Below are positions 43,740-53,123 of a DNA stretch of 64,000 nucleotides, in pieces (the stretch's first letter is position 1; each line of letters starts with the position of its first letter). Below the pieces are notes generated by a model. That model worked only from the letters and a program-made list of their open reading frames with translations. It was not told where the DNA came from and did no database searches. Both the position numbers and the translations under genes were made by a program. The DNA lies in assembly GCA_019455245.1 (NCBI GenBank), contig JACFMR010000021.1:1-64000 (forward strand). Reading direction: 5' to 3'. The stretch comes from Opitutaceae bacterium (GTDB lineage: Bacteria > Verrucomicrobiota > Verrucomicrobiia > Opitutales > Opitutaceae).

Positions 43740-44234
43740 TTAGTCGCGCACGCGCTCCAAGGTCGAGAACGTGAAGCGGTAATTCGTGTCGCGGCTCTCG
43801 CGCCGCTCGGTTTCCCGCCAGTTGAGGTGCCGCCATTCGGGAAAGAACACATCACCGGGCACCTCCGCATGCACCAGCGTCAGGTAAATGCGGTCGGCGC
43901 GCTCCAAGGTCTCCTCGTAGATGCGCTGCCCGCCGCAGATCATGATTTCACCGGGCAGGGTCTGGGCGATGGCCAGCGCCTCGTCCACCGTGGCGGCGAC
44001 ACGTACGCCGGGACGGGCGAGGGCGGCTTGCCGGGTGATGACCACCGGCGCGCGACCATCCAGGGCGACGCGCGGCCAGGTCTCGTAACAGATGCGGCCG
44101 AGCACCACGGTTTGGCCGCGGGTCATGTTGAGGAAAAATTCCATGTCTTCCGGAATGTGCCAGGGCAGGCGACCGTCCCGACCGATCACGCGGTTTTCCG
44201 CACAGGCGACGATGAGGTTCAGCGGTTTGGCCAT
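43740..44234 (-). CDS. folA: Dihydrofolate reductase
   Basis: This 164-residue enzyme reduces dihydrofolate to tetrahydrofolate with NADPH. Conserved segments are LIVACAENRVIGRDGRLPWH, the catalytic acid in IPEDMEFFLNMTRGQTVVLG (as in E. coli, where Asp27 lies after LPW), EIMICGGQRIYEETL and LTLVHAEVPGDVFFPEW. Length and motifs are normal. thyA is not adjacent. No Shine-Dalgarno is visible before the ATG. Confidence 0.95.
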   Translation of the reverse strand: MAKPLNLIVACAENRVIGRDGRLPWHIPEDMEFFLNMTRGQTVVLGRICYETWPRVALDGRAPVVITRQAALARPGVRVAATVDEALAIAQTLPGEIMICGGQRIYEETLERADRIYLTLVHAEVPGDVFFPEWRHLNWRETERRESRDTNYRFTFSTLERVRD

Positions 44235-44362
44235 GACGAAAGCGTGTCGGACGGCTGACCCGGCGCAAGCCGTCTAGTCCATCCGGCCTAAACACGCACG
44301 CCGACCGGGTGACGACATTCTCTGTCGTTGCCACGGGGAGGGTGCGCGAGTGTCATAAACCC

Positions 44363-45463
44363 ATGATCATCGGTGTCCCCAAGGAAATCAAAATCGGTGA
44401 AACGCGCGTTTCGATGACCCCCAGCCTGTGTCGGCGCTGTGTTTCCCTCGGTGCGAAAGTGCTGGTGGAAAAGTCCGCCGGCCTGAGCGCGGGTTTTGTC
44501 GATCAGGAATATCGCGCGGCCGGCGCTGTGCTCGTCGGCAGCGCGCGCAAGGTCTGGGCGGAGGCCGAGCTGATCCTGAAGGTCAAGGAGCCCCTGCCGG
44601 CGGAATACGGCTTCCTGCGCGCGGGCCAGACGATTTTCACTTACCTACATCTCGCTGCCGGCCCCGAGCTGGCCAAGGTGCTCCTGAAAAAACGCATCCT
44701 CGGCATCGCCTACGAGACGGTCGAGGCCACCGATGGTTCCTATCCGTTGCTGAAACCGATGTCGCAGGTGGCCGGCCGGCTCTCGATCCAGATCGGCGCC
44801 TACCGGCTGCAATCCCAGCTCGGCGGCTCCGGCGTACTGCTCGGCGGCATTCCCGGCACGATGCCCGGCCACGTGGTCGTGATCGGCGCGGGGAACTCCG
44901 GCGCGCACGCCGTGCAAATGGCGGTGGGGATGGGCGCGCGCGTCACCGTGCTCGACCTCGACATGCGCAAACTTGAGGCGCTCGACGCCGAATACCGCGG
45001 GCGCGTGGTCACGCTTATGTCGAACCCCGCCAACATCGAGCACGAGGTGGCCGATGCCGACCTGTTGGTCGGCGCCGTGCTCATCCCGGCGGCGAAGGCG
45101 CCGACGGTGGTGTCGCGTCGGGTGGTCAAAATGATGCGCCCCGGCAGCGTGATCGTGGACATCGCGATCGATCAGGGCGGCTGCATCGAAACCATCCGTC
45201 CGACCTCGCACGAGAAGCCGACCTATCTGGAACACGGCGTGGTGCATTACGCCGTGCCCAACATGCCGGCTCTGGTCGGCCGCACTTCGACGATCGGCCT
45301 GACCCAAGCGACCGAGCCTTTTGTCGCACTCCTCGTGCACAAAGGCATCGAACGCGCGCTGACGGAACATCCCGGATTGGCCAAGGGCGTAAACACCCGC
45401 GACGGCAAGATCACCTGCGAAGCGGTGGCGCGGGCGCTGGGATATCAGGGCAGTACAAATTGA
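44363..45463 (+). CDS. ald: Alanine dehydrogenase
   Basis: The enzyme interconverts L-alanine and pyruvate plus ammonium using NAD+. The 366-residue length and motifs match: [20 protein letters not shown], the catalytic Lys in [16 protein letters not shown] and His in [15 protein letters not shown], and the Rossmann GxGxxG form [20 protein letters not shown]. The [20 protein letters not shown] and [16 protein letters not shown] segments are also characteristic. The start ATG is fixed by the family N-terminus. The gene is monocistronic. A family-B repeat follows immediately. Confidence 0.95.
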   Translation: MIIGVPKEIKIGETRVSMTPSLCRRCVSLGAKVLVEKSAGLSAGFVDQEYRAAGAVLVGSARKVWAEAELILKVKEPLPAEYGFLRAGQTIFTYLHLAAGPELAKVLLKKRILGIAYETVEATDGSYPLLKPMSQVAGRLSIQIGAYRLQSQLGGSGVLLGGIPGTMPGHVVVIGAGNSGAHAVQMAVGMGARVTVLDLDMRKLEALDAEYRGRVVTLMSNPANIEHEVADADLLVGAVLIPAAKAPTVVSRRVVKMMRPGSVIVDIAIDQGGCIETIRPTSHEKPTYLEHGVVHYAVPNMPALVGRTSTIGLTQATEPFVALLVHKGIERALTEHPGLAKGVNTRDGKITCEAVARALGYQGSTN

Positions 45464-45466
45464 ATT

Positions 45467-45528
45467 GTAGCCGCGTTGGAGCGCAGCGACAGCGTGGTTG
45501 ATGCCTGGGACCACGCAGGCGCGGCGGT
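45467..45528. repeat. Dispersed palindromic repeat, family B copy 3
   Basis: It begins GTAGCCGCGTTGGAGCGCAGCGACAGCGTGG and ends CCACGCAGGCGCGGCGG. It follows ald directly and fills part of the 250-base gap before the next gene; the rest of the gap holds nothing I recognise. Confidence 0.6.
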
Positions 45529-45716
45529 ATTTTCAAAAAAGCTTCCGGTGAGATATATGATCAAAGCGGATCTGTCTTTGCCGGCGTGGCCAGAAACTCG
45601 GCCACCCTTTGACGCCAAATATCAAACCATGTAATGCGACAGGCCGGTGCCGCGTCGCGGTGGATACAATTTGAGTATTGTCGATTACATCAACGGGTCC
45701 AAGCTCATCACCGCCC

Positions 45717-47369
45717 ATGAAGAACTTGCGAGTGAAGTTACTGTCCTGCTTCTCGCTCTGTATCGGCCTGTTCAGCTTTCCCCTGTTTTCGGCGGCAGCC
45801 CCGGTCAGGCATGCCCTGCGTTCGGCAGATATGGGGGTTTATACTGTCATTACCGATGTCAGCCCCAACGAAGCGCAGAAGTGGATCGCAGAATTCGATC
45901 AATTCCGAAGGGCAGTACAATCAATAATGGCGATTGATGACAGCGAGTTGCTGCCGTTGACCGTGATGCTTTTGGCGGATCCGGATGAATTTCGCGAGTT
46001 GGTTCCGGCTCATCTGAGCGGACCGATGCAGGAAACGGCCGTGTTGGCGGTGGGGCTCAACCGGCAGCCCATGCTGGTCACAAGTACGGATAACCGGGGC
46101 TCGGGCACCGAGGAACGCATTCGCAGCGGGGTCGTCATGTGGCTGCTCTCATCGGCCGCCTTGGTCTATGATCCATGGATTGTGCAAGGGTGCATCGATT
46201 TCTTCAGTGCGATGGAAATCAAGGATGACCGGTTGCGGATAACCCGGGCAATATCTCCGGTGCTTTCGCATCTGAAACGGACGGCCCGCAATTCTGGCGG
46301 TATGAGGTTTGTGCCCGGGCAGGGGACCTTGGAGACGGGCTATGCATGGGCCGCTTTGCATTATTTGCTTGTTGAGCAGCAGGGTTGGACGGGCACCGCG
46401 GCACTCCGTGATTATCAGATGCGGGTCAACCGGGGTGGAGAGCGTTCGCGGTGTTTCCCGCAGGCCTTTGGCCTGAGCATTGAGAACGCGGAGCGGGAGA
46501 TCGAAGCCTTCATCAAGAAGGGACGGGTTACGCGCATGGAACTGCCGGCGCCAAAGCCTGCCGATGGGGCTGTGTCGGAGTTTCAACCGATGGCGCCGGG
46601 CATGAGGGAATGCCTGTACGCCCGGGTGCTATTGCAGCTGGCGGATGCGGACATCGAGGTCATACGCGCCCACTTGCTCAAGGCCGGGGCCAAGATGGAT
46701 GAGTCGCTTGATCTGTTGGAGACGCAGTGGCTGTATTACCTGCGGATCGGCGATGAGACCAATGCGCGGGTGGTGCTGGATCGGGCGGTGCGCAAAGGCA
46801 GCCGCAATCAAGTTTTGCGAACCCAGTGGTGCATTGACCTGATCAATGAACAGATGCTCCGGCGGCAGAGTTTCCTGTGTTCGTCTGAGCTGGCGGTCGA
46901 AGTCGCCGACGTTTTGGGCGGCTTGTTGGCAACCAATCCATATTCGAACTCGCTCTACAAGCTGCTGGCCCAGTTTGTCCCTTCCATAATTTCTGCCCGG
47001 CCGCAGGACCGGTTGCTGCTGGAATCGGCGGACCGGGCCGGAGCGGCGGCGCATGAATTGGTGGAATACGGTCTCGCGGCCTGGCACTGGCGCCATGGAG
47101 ACCATCCTGAGGCCGAGCGCAGGGTTGAGGCACTGGTAGCGCGCGGATTGCAGGGGCCGATAGCCGCGTCAAATGTGGCCTGGCTCGATCTGCAACTGAA
47201 GGTCACGAAGCATCTGCAGATGATCCGTCAATGGTTGGCCGAGGGCCGCAGTCAGGAAGCCGCCGTGGCGTTCCGCGAGTTGCGCGGGCTGAATGTCAGC
47301 AATCCGGCCTTGCAGCTTGAGATTGAAGCCATGCGCCAGCAATTCCATGCAGCGCAATCGGAGGGATAG
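45717..47369 (+). CDS. Exported protein resembling a DUF1570-type peptidase without zinc ligands
   Basis: The 550-residue protein has a signal peptide (MKNLRVKLLSCFSLCIGLFS, cleavage near AAAPV). Residues ~40-240 follow the layout of verrucomicrobial gluzincin-like proteins: a DYTVITD-type start, EFDQFRRAVQSIM, PLTVMLLADPDEF, a helix-strand region, then YAWAALHYLLV and AFGLSIENAEREIEAFI. Where those enzymes have HExxH, this protein reads SGVVMWLLSSA. The third-ligand segment (N/E)GLAEFFS reads VQGCIDFFSAMEI. The zinc ligands are therefore absent. The C-terminal half is helical-repeat (TPR-like) sequence. Export is predicted; peptidase activity is not. Confidence 0.6.
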   Translation: MKNLRVKLLSCFSLCIGLFSFPLFSAAAPVRHALRSADMGVYTVITDVSPNEAQKWIAEFDQFRRAVQSIMAIDDSELLPLTVMLLADPDEFRELVPAHLSGPMQETAVLAVGLNRQPMLVTSTDNRGSGTEERIRSGVVMWLLSSAALVYDPWIVQGCIDFFSAMEIKDDRLRITRAISPVLSHLKRTARNSGGMRFVPGQGTLETGYAWAALHYLLVEQQGWTGTAALRDYQMRVNRGGERSRCFPQAFGLSIENAEREIEAFIKKGRVTRMELPAPKPADGAVSEFQPMAPGMRECLYARVLLQLADADIEVIRAHLLKAGAKMDESLDLLETQWLYYLRIGDETNARVVLDRAVRKGSRNQVLRTQWCIDLINEQMLRRQSFLCSSELAVEVADVLGGLLATNPYSNSLYKLLAQFVPSIISARPQDRLLLESADRAGAAAHELVEYGLAAWHWRHGDHPEAERRVEALVARGLQGPIAASNVAWLDLQLKVTKHLQMIRQWLAEGRSQEAAVAFRELRGLNVSNPALQLEIEAMRQQFHAAQSEG

Positions 47370-47399
47370 TGCGGAGACCCTGACCTGACGCTGGAACAG

Positions 47400-47430
47400 C
47401 CAAGGCCCCGGACCGGGGTCGGGGCCTTGG
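47400..47430. other. Large GC hairpin in convergent gap
   Basis: CCAAGGCCCC and GGGGCCTTGG are a perfect 10-bp inverted repeat with a 10-base loop, between two convergent genes. There is no T-run on either strand, so it is either a Rho-assisted stop or an mRNA 3'-end structure. Confidence 0.5.
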
Positions 47431-47450
47431 GGCAAAACCCAAAGAGTGGC

Positions 47451-47966
47451 TCAGGCCGCGACGATCTCGATCGACTTCACCTCAATGCGGTCGATCGGCG
47501 TGCTCTTTTCGCCGCCGCCGCCGTGCTGGGTGGGGACGGTGGCGATGCGCTCGAGGACGTCGTCACCGGCGACGAGTTCGCCGAAGGCGGTGTATTGTTT
47601 GTCGAGGAACTTGGCGTCGCCGTGGCAGATGAAGAACTGCGAGCCGGCGGAGTCGGGATGCGAGGAGCGGGCCATCGAGATGACACCGCGCACGTGCGAC
47701 TTGAGGTTGAACTCGGCCTTGATCTTGTAGCCGGGGCCGCCGGTGCCGGGCATGCCGGATTCGCCGGCCTTGGTGTTCGGGCAGCCGCCCTGGATCATGA
47801 AGCCCTTGATGATGCGGTGAAAGGCCGTGCCGTTGTAGAAACCTTCGCGGGCGAGTTTCTTGAAATTCTCCACGGTCTTCGGCGCGACGTCGGGCCAGAA
47901 GGCGAGCGTCATGTCGCCGTAGGTGGTCTTGATGATGGCTTTTTCAGCGGGTGCGGTGGTGCTCAT
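47451..47966 (-). CDS. Cyclophilin-type peptidyl-prolyl cis-trans isomerase
   Basis: The 171-residue protein has the cyclophilin core: PKTVENFKKLAREGFYNGTA, FHRIIKGFMIQGG (catalytic Arg), ISMARSSHPDSAGSQFFICH and FGELVAGDDVLERIATVP. It speeds proline isomerisation during folding. No signal peptide is seen, so it is probably cytoplasmic, of the PpiB type. The ATG of MSTTAPAEKAIIKT gives a normal N-terminus. Confidence 0.93.
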   Translation of the reverse strand: MSTTAPAEKAIIKTTYGDMTLAFWPDVAPKTVENFKKLAREGFYNGTAFHRIIKGFMIQGGCPNTKAGESGMPGTGGPGYKIKAEFNLKSHVRGVISMARSSHPDSAGSQFFICHGDAKFLDKQYTAFGELVAGDDVLERIATVPTQHGGGGEKSTPIDRIEVKSIEIVAA

Positions 47967-48134
47967 GGAACCGCCAGCGAACCGTTCCCGTCGGGCCGCC
48001 GCAAGAACCAAAAACCACCGCGGCGGGGATGCAAAAGCGGTGAAAGGTGGCGTACGTTGGTCTCAACGCGCGGGCAATTCCACGCGAAAACGTAGCATGC
48101 ACGTTGGGGGCAACGCGCACCACCTCACTTCATC

Positions 48135-48692
48135 TCAGACGTAGGCCTTGTCGATCAGCTCGCAGAAGTGGTGGATGAGGAAGAGGTGGGCTTCCTGGCA
48201 GGCGGCGCCGCTGTCGCTGGGCATGATGAGCTCGCAGGTGGCGAGGCCCTTGGCCTTGCCGCCGCCGCGGCCGAGGAAGGCGAGGCTCTTTAGCCCGAGT
48301 TTTTCGGCCTCCTGCAGGGCGGCGATGATGTTGGCGGAGTTGCCGCTGGAGGTCAGCACCACCACGAGATCGCCGCGTCGGGCCAGGCCGGCGATCTGGC
48401 GGGCGAAAACCTGGTCGTAGCCGTAATCGTTGCCGATGCAGGTGACGAGCGAGCCGTCCGCGGACAGCGCGATGGCGGGCAGGGAGGCGCGGTTCTTCTG
48501 GTAGCGGCCGACCAGCTCGGTGGAAAAATGCGCGGCCTCGGCCGCACTGCCGCCGTTGCCGCAGATGAGCAGCTTCTGGTCATGCCGCAGCGTGTCGAGA
48601 ATCAGGCGGGCCGCCTCGTCGATCGCGGGACGGATCGTGGCGAGGGCCTGGAGCGTGCGGACGGATTCGGCGAGGGAGGTTTCGAACGTCAT
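48135..48692 (-). CDS. gmhA: SIS-domain phosphoheptose isomerase
   Basis: The 185-residue enzyme converts sedoheptulose 7-phosphate to D-glycero-manno-heptose 7-phosphate, the first step of LPS-core heptose synthesis. The SIS motifs are LLICGNGGSAAEAAHFSTEL, VGRYQKNRASLPAIALSADG, TCIGNDYGYDQVFARQI, LTSSGNSANIIAALQEAE and the C-terminal QEAHLFLIHHFCELID with metal-ligand His residues. It fits an outer-membrane-bearing organism. The related DiaA family shares the fold but lacks some of these residues. It is divergent from recF. Confidence 0.92.
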   Translation of the reverse strand: MTFETSLAESVRTLQALATIRPAIDEAARLILDTLRHDQKLLICGNGGSAAEAAHFSTELVGRYQKNRASLPAIALSADGSLVTCIGNDYGYDQVFARQIAGLARRGDLVVVLTSSGNSANIIAALQEAEKLGLKSLAFLGRGGGKAKGLATCELIMPSDSGAACQEAHLFLIHHFCELIDKAYV

Positions 48693-48712
48693 GCGGGTAC
48701 AGTAGTGAGCAG

Positions 48713-48792
48713 CGGGCAGCGGGTAGCGAGCATTTTGCCGTCCAAGCCGGGGCATTTTCTACTCGCTACCCACTACACGCTACCCGCTACTT
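48713..48792. repeat. Inverted and tandem short repeats between gmhA and recF
   Basis: GCGGGTAGCGAG on the left and CTCGCTACCCACTAC, ACGCTACCCGCTAC on the right are related by inversion, and the right side is an imperfect tandem of ~14 bases. They could form a long hairpin upstream of recF. The function is unknown. Confidence 0.4.
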
Positions 48793-48801
48793 TTCACTCC
48801 C

Positions 48802-49911
48802 ATGCGTCTGCGCCGCCTCACCCTTCAGCATTTTCGCAACATTGCGTTGGCGACGCTGGAGCTGCGCGGCCGGCAGACCTTCCTGCTCGGGCCCAACGGC
48901 CAGGGCAAAACCAACCTGTTGGAGGCGGCGGGGTTCATCACCGCGCTGCGTTCCTTCCGGACGGCCGATCCCAAGCTGCTCATTGCGCAGGGCCAGCGCG
49001 AGGCCGGCATCGGGGGCGAGATCACGCAGGAGGACCGCGGCGACACCCAACTCGCGATCAAGCTCCGGCCCGACGGCCGCGATCTGTGGTGCGACGGCGA
49101 ACGCGTGCCGCGGCTGACCGAGCATCTCGGGCGGTTTCCGACAGTGGTGTTTTCCTCGCAGGACCTGCAACTGGTTCGCGGTGCGCCGACGCTGCGGCGG
49201 CGCTGGCTCGACCAGACGCTGGCGGCCATGAGCGCGGATTACCTGCGCGTGCTGCAGACTTATCACCGCGCGCTCGCGGAGCGGAACAGTTTGCTGAAGC
49301 ATCCCGGACGGGAAACGAAGCGCGACGAGCTCGCGGCGTTTGAGCAGATTCTTGCCCCGGCGGCGGTGGAGCTGATCAAGCAGCGGCGCGCGGGTCTGAC
49401 GGAACTGAGCGCACGCCTCGCGGGGCATTACGCGCAACTGGCCCCGGCGGCCGAACCGGCGGCGTTGCGTTACGCGCCCAATCACGAGGCCGACAGCGCG
49501 GAAGCCTGGCGACAGCGCTGGGAGCACGGGCGGAAGCGCGACCTGCAATTTCGCACCACGCTGAGCGGTCCGCATCGTGATGATTTTGAGTTCACCGTGC
49601 GCGAGACCGCGGCCCGCGAGTATGCGTCGGAAGGCCAGCAGCGTTCGCTGGTCATCGCGTTGCGGCTGGCGCAGGCGGCGTGGTTTCATGCCAGTTGCCG
49701 GGTGCGGCCGGTGCTGCTGGCTGACGATGTGTTGGGCGAACTCGATCCCGAACGGCGGCGGCGTTTCTGGGCCGCGATCGATCCCGCGGCGCAGATCATC
49801 GCCACCGGCACGGAACCGCCGGATGCCGCGCTGGGGCATTGGCAGATCTATGCGGTGAGTGCGGGCACGTTTGTGGAAACCAGCCCCGGCGGGGCGGAGG
49901 GGGGCGCGTGA
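48802..49911 (+). CDS. recF: DNA replication and repair protein RecF
   Basis: This 369-residue ABC-ATPase of the RecF recombination pathway helps load RecA at gaps. Motifs are [19 protein letters not shown], Walker A GPNGQGKT (residues ~31-38), [21 protein letters not shown], the signature [16 protein letters not shown] and Walker [21 protein letters not shown]. The usual dnaA-dnaN neighbours are absent here. Its stop overlaps the next gene (GTGA), and that gene overlaps ruvC, giving a recF-TSUP-ruvC operon. Confidence 0.96.
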   Translation: MRLRRLTLQHFRNIALATLELRGRQTFLLGPNGQGKTNLLEAAGFITALRSFRTADPKLLIAQGQREAGIGGEITQEDRGDTQLAIKLRPDGRDLWCDGERVPRLTEHLGRFPTVVFSSQDLQLVRGAPTLRRRWLDQTLAAMSADYLRVLQTYHRALAERNSLLKHPGRETKRDELAAFEQILAPAAVELIKQRRAGLTELSARLAGHYAQLAPAAEPAALRYAPNHEADSAEAWRQRWEHGRKRDLQFRTTLSGPHRDDFEFTVRETAAREYASEGQQRSLVIALRLAQAAWFHASCRVRPVLLADDVLGELDPERRRRFWAAIDPAAQIIATGTEPPDAALGHWQIYAVSAGTFVETSPGGAEGGA

Positions 49912-50657
49912 ATCTCGACGCCGCGCAATGGCTGCTGGCGATCGTCGGGGCGTTGGCCATCGGCGTGGCCAAGACCGGCATCGGCGGGCTCGGCATGCTG
50001 GCCGTGGTGATTTTCGCCAACCTGATGCCGGCCAAATTGTCATCGGGCTTCGTGTTGCCGATGCTGGTGCTGGCCGATTTGGTGGCGGTGGCTTCCTACC
50101 GGCGGCATGCGGTGTGGTCGCACCTGTGGCGGCTGTTTCCCTGGACGGCGCTGGGTGTGGTGCTCGGTTTTTTCGCGATGGGCCGGATCGACAACCAACA
50201 GGCGGGTCTGCTGATCGGCGTCATCGTGCTCACACTGGTGGCCATGCATCTCGTCCGCCGTCTGCGGGCCAACGGCGACGAACCCGAACACGGCCGGTGG
50301 TTCCCGCCGGTCATCGGCGTGCTGGCGGGATTCACCACGCTGGTGGCCAATGCCGCGGGGCCGCTGATGGCGATCTACCTGCTGGCGATGCGCCTGCCCA
50401 AGATGGAATACATGGGCACGGGCGCCTATTATTTTCTGTGCATGAACCTGTTCAAGGTGCCGTTCATGATTCAGCTCGGATTGGTCAACACCGACAGCAT
50501 CAAGGGCAATCTGCTGCTGGCGCCGGCGGTGGTGGCCGGCGCGTTCCTCGGCCGGATCATCCTGCGCCGCATCGACCAGAAGCTGTTCGAAAACCTGGCC
50601 TTGCTGCTGGCGGTGGCCGCGGGCATCAACCTGCTTTGGAAATCATGGGCCGGATGA
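49908..50657 (+). CDS. TauE/SafE (TSUP) family membrane transporter
   Basis: The 249-residue protein has the TSUP duplication: [20 protein letters not shown] and [20 protein letters not shown] in the first half, [20 protein letters not shown] in the second. Seven to eight helices are visible. TSUP proteins export or import sulfur compounds (sulfite, taurine, sulfoacetate); the substrate is unknown. The GTG start overlaps the recF stop and the gene's own stop overlaps the ruvC ATG, so it sits inside a DNA-repair operon without an obvious functional link. Confidence 0.88.
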   Translation: MNLDAAQWLLAIVGALAIGVAKTGIGGLGMLAVVIFANLMPAKLSSGFVLPMLVLADLVAVASYRRHAVWSHLWRLFPWTALGVVLGFFAMGRIDNQQAGLLIGVIVLTLVAMHLVRRLRANGDEPEHGRWFPPVIGVLAGFTTLVANAAGPLMAIYLLAMRLPKMEYMGTGAYYFLCMNLFKVPFMIQLGLVNTDSIKGNLLLAPAVVAGAFLGRIILRRIDQKLFENLALLLAVAAGINLLWKSWAG

Positions 50658-51223
50658 GCATCAGACAGCAATGGGCGGCGAAACTCGCGGGCCGCGCCGT
50701 GCCGGCGAGTGCCGGACCGGTGGGGACGTTGAACAAGCCGGCTTTTCACGGGCAGGTGCTGGGCGTCGATCCCAGTCTGCGCGGCACAGGTCTGGCGCTG
50801 GTGGAGTTCACGCCCGGCCGCCAGCCGGTGTTGTTGCGCTGTCGCACGGTGAAGGTGGCGCCGAAATTTCCGATGCCCGTGGCGCTGGCGGAAATTCACC
50901 GCGCGATCGTTTCGTTTCTCGACGATTTTCCGGTGCGGCATGTGGCGTTGGAACAGACCATCTTTGTGCAGAATTTCCAAACGGCGCAAATTCTCGGCGC
51001 GGCGCGCGGGGCGGCCATTGCCGCGGTGGCGCTGCGGGAACTGCCGGTGTTTGAATACCCGCCGTTGCGGGTGAAGCAGGCGGTGGTGGGGGCGGGGCGC
51101 GCGAGCAAGGAACAGATGGCGCGCACGGTGATGAGCCTGCTCGGCCACGGCCGCACGCTGGCCTACGACGAGGCCGACGCCGCCGGCGTGGCGTTGTGTC
51201 ACGCGTTCACCTGGCGGGAGTAG
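50654..51223 (+). CDS. ruvC: Holliday-junction resolvase RuvC
   Basis: The 189-residue RNase-H-fold endonuclease cuts Holliday junctions symmetrically. Catalytic acids are visible: Asp in VLGVDPSLRGTGLALVEF, Glu in VALEQTIFVQNFQTAQIL, and the C-terminal DEADAAGVALCHA pair. An N-terminal extension of about 36 residues precedes the usual start. The ATG overlapping the TSUP stop (ATGA) is chosen; an ATG three codons earlier is equally possible. ruvA and ruvB are not adjacent. Confidence 0.95.
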   Translation: MSIRQQWAAKLAGRAVPASAGPVGTLNKPAFHGQVLGVDPSLRGTGLALVEFTPGRQPVLLRCRTVKVAPKFPMPVALAEIHRAIVSFLDDFPVRHVALEQTIFVQNFQTAQILGAARGAAIAAVALRELPVFEYPPLRVKQAVVGAGRASKEQMARTVMSLLGHGRTLAYDEADAAGVALCHAFTWRE

Positions 51224-51236
51224 CCGGCGGGACGGA

Positions 51237-53012
51237 TCAGCGTTGGACCGATGCTGCCGCGGACGGCGGCAGACCCAGGATCGCGCGCGCGCGGGTGAGG
51301 GCGTCGTCGAAATGCGCGCAGATGTTCGGGCGGCCGATGGTCTGCACGAAGCCGGCTTTCATCATCATGTCGAGCGGCTGGCGGTGCGGACCGCTGAGGA
51401 TCACGGTGCCGCCGGCGGCCTGCATGCGCTCGACGATGCTCTCCAGGGCGTTGAGGGCGGTGGCGTCCATCGCGGGGACAAGCTGCATGCGCAGGATCAG
51501 CACCTTGGGCAGGCTGCCCACGCGTTGCAGGGCGTCCTCCATTTTCTCGGCCGCGCCGAAAAAGAACGGACCGAAGATACGGAACACCACCACGCCATCG
51601 GGCACGTCCTTGCCGTGCATCACCTGCTCGGGCGTTTCCAGTTCGTCCCGGGTGGTGATGGCGGTAATCTCGGTGGTCTCGGCCATGCGCTTGATGAAAA
51701 GCACGGCGGCGAGGACCATGCCGACCTCGACCGCGATCACGAGGTCGAAGATGACGGTGAGGCTGAAGGTGGTGAGCAGCACGAGCGCGTCGCTGCGCGG
51801 CATCTTGCGCAGGCGCATGAGCTCGTGCCATTCGCCCATGCGGAAGGCCACGATCATCAGCACGGCGGCGATGGCGGCCATGGGCACGAATTGGGCGAAC
51901 GGGGCCAGCACCAGCACGATGAGCAGCAGGGTGACGGCGTGGACCATGCCGGAAACGGGGGTGCGGCCGCCGGCCTTCACGTTGGCGGAGGTGCGCGCGA
52001 TGGCGCCGGTGACCGGGAGGCCGCAGAACAGCGGGCAGGCAAGGTTGGCGATGCCCTGGGCGATGAGTTCGGTGTTGGAATCATGCCGGTCGTTGATCAG
52101 GCCGTCGGCGACGACGGCGGAGAGCAGTGATTCGATGGCGCCGAGCAGCGCGATGGTGGTGGCCGGGCCGATGAGGTCGCGGATCCGGTCCAAAGTGATT
52201 TCCGGCCAGGCGAGCGGCGGCAGGCTGTGCGGGATGGCATCGGGGCCGAATTGCGAACCGACAGTGGCGATGCCGAAAACACGGTCCCAGCCGAGCCAGC
52301 CGACAAGGCCCGCGGTGAGCACCATGGCCACAATGGCGCCGGGAATCCGGTCGGCCGGCAGGATCCCGCGCAATTTCGGCCAGAAGTGGATCAACAAAAA
52401 TGCCCCGAGGGCGAGCAGCAGCGTGGGGATGTTTACGCCCGGCAGCCGTTCCAGCAACCAATGCATTTTCTCGAAGAATTCGCGCGGCGCGGCACCGTCG
52501 ATGCCGAGGAAGGAGGCGGCCTGCCCGGCGATCAGGGTGACCGCAATGCCGGTGGTGAACCCGCTGGTGACCGGATAAGGGATGAACTTGATGAGCGTGC
52601 CCAGACCGAAGCTGCCCATCAGGATCAGAATCACGCCGGACATGAGGGTGGCGAGGAGGAGCCCGTCGAAGCCGTGTTTCTCCACGATCAGCAGGATCAC
52701 CGCCACGAAGGCCGCGGTCGGCCCGGAAATCTGCACGCGGCTGCCGCCGAGGCAGGCGACGATGAAGCCGCCGATGATGGCCGTGAATATGCCGATGGCC
52801 GGGGCGGGGAAGGGCGTGGCGACGCCGGCCGGCAGGCTGGCGACGCCCAGGGCGAGGGCGAGCGGCAGGGCGATGAGACCGACGGTGATGCCGGACAGCA
52901 CATCGTCGGTGGCGGCGCGGCGCGTGTAGCCTTCGCGCAGCAAATCCAGCAGGCGCGGGCGAAACCTGATAGCGGACGATGACAGACGCAGACGCGAGAG
53001 AAGGTTGGACAT
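51237..53012 (-). CDS. SulP-family anion transporter with STAS domain
   Basis: The 591-residue SLC26/SulP transporter has about 12-14 helices with SGITVGLIALPLALALGVAS and GSRVQISGPTAAFVAVILLI (residues ~95-114, substrate-site helices). It ends in a cytoplasmic STAS domain (from ~480: GVVVFRIFGPFFFGAAEKME; VLILRMQLVPAMDATALNAL). Substrates include sulfate, bicarbonate or dicarboxylates. No carbonic anhydrase is fused. It is convergent with ruvC, about 13 bases apart. Confidence 0.92.
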   Translation of the reverse strand: MSNLLSRLRLSSSAIRFRPRLLDLLREGYTRRAATDDVLSGITVGLIALPLALALGVASLPAGVATPFPAPAIGIFTAIIGGFIVACLGGSRVQISGPTAAFVAVILLIVEKHGFDGLLLATLMSGVILILMGSFGLGTLIKFIPYPVTSGFTTGIAVTLIAGQAASFLGIDGAAPREFFEKMHWLLERLPGVNIPTLLLALGAFLLIHFWPKLRGILPADRIPGAIVAMVLTAGLVGWLGWDRVFGIATVGSQFGPDAIPHSLPPLAWPEITLDRIRDLIGPATTIALLGAIESLLSAVVADGLINDRHDSNTELIAQGIANLACPLFCGLPVTGAIARTSANVKAGGRTPVSGMVHAVTLLLIVLVLAPFAQFVPMAAIAAVLMIVAFRMGEWHELMRLRKMPRSDALVLLTTFSLTVIFDLVIAVEVGMVLAAVLFIKRMAETTEITAITTRDELETPEQVMHGKDVPDGVVVFRIFGPFFFGAAEKMEDALQRVGSLPKVLILRMQLVPAMDATALNALESIVERMQAAGGTVILSGPHRQPLDMMMKAGFVQTIGRPNICAHFDDALTRARAILGLPPSAAASVQR

Positions 53013-53123
53013 GGTTTTGAACCGTCCGACGGGCGGCAAATGGCGGAGTCTGTGCATATCCCCGTTGTCCGCAATGCTGCGCTGCGGCATCACCAATTCG
53101 CCGCATGGGTGCGGCCGCCTGGC

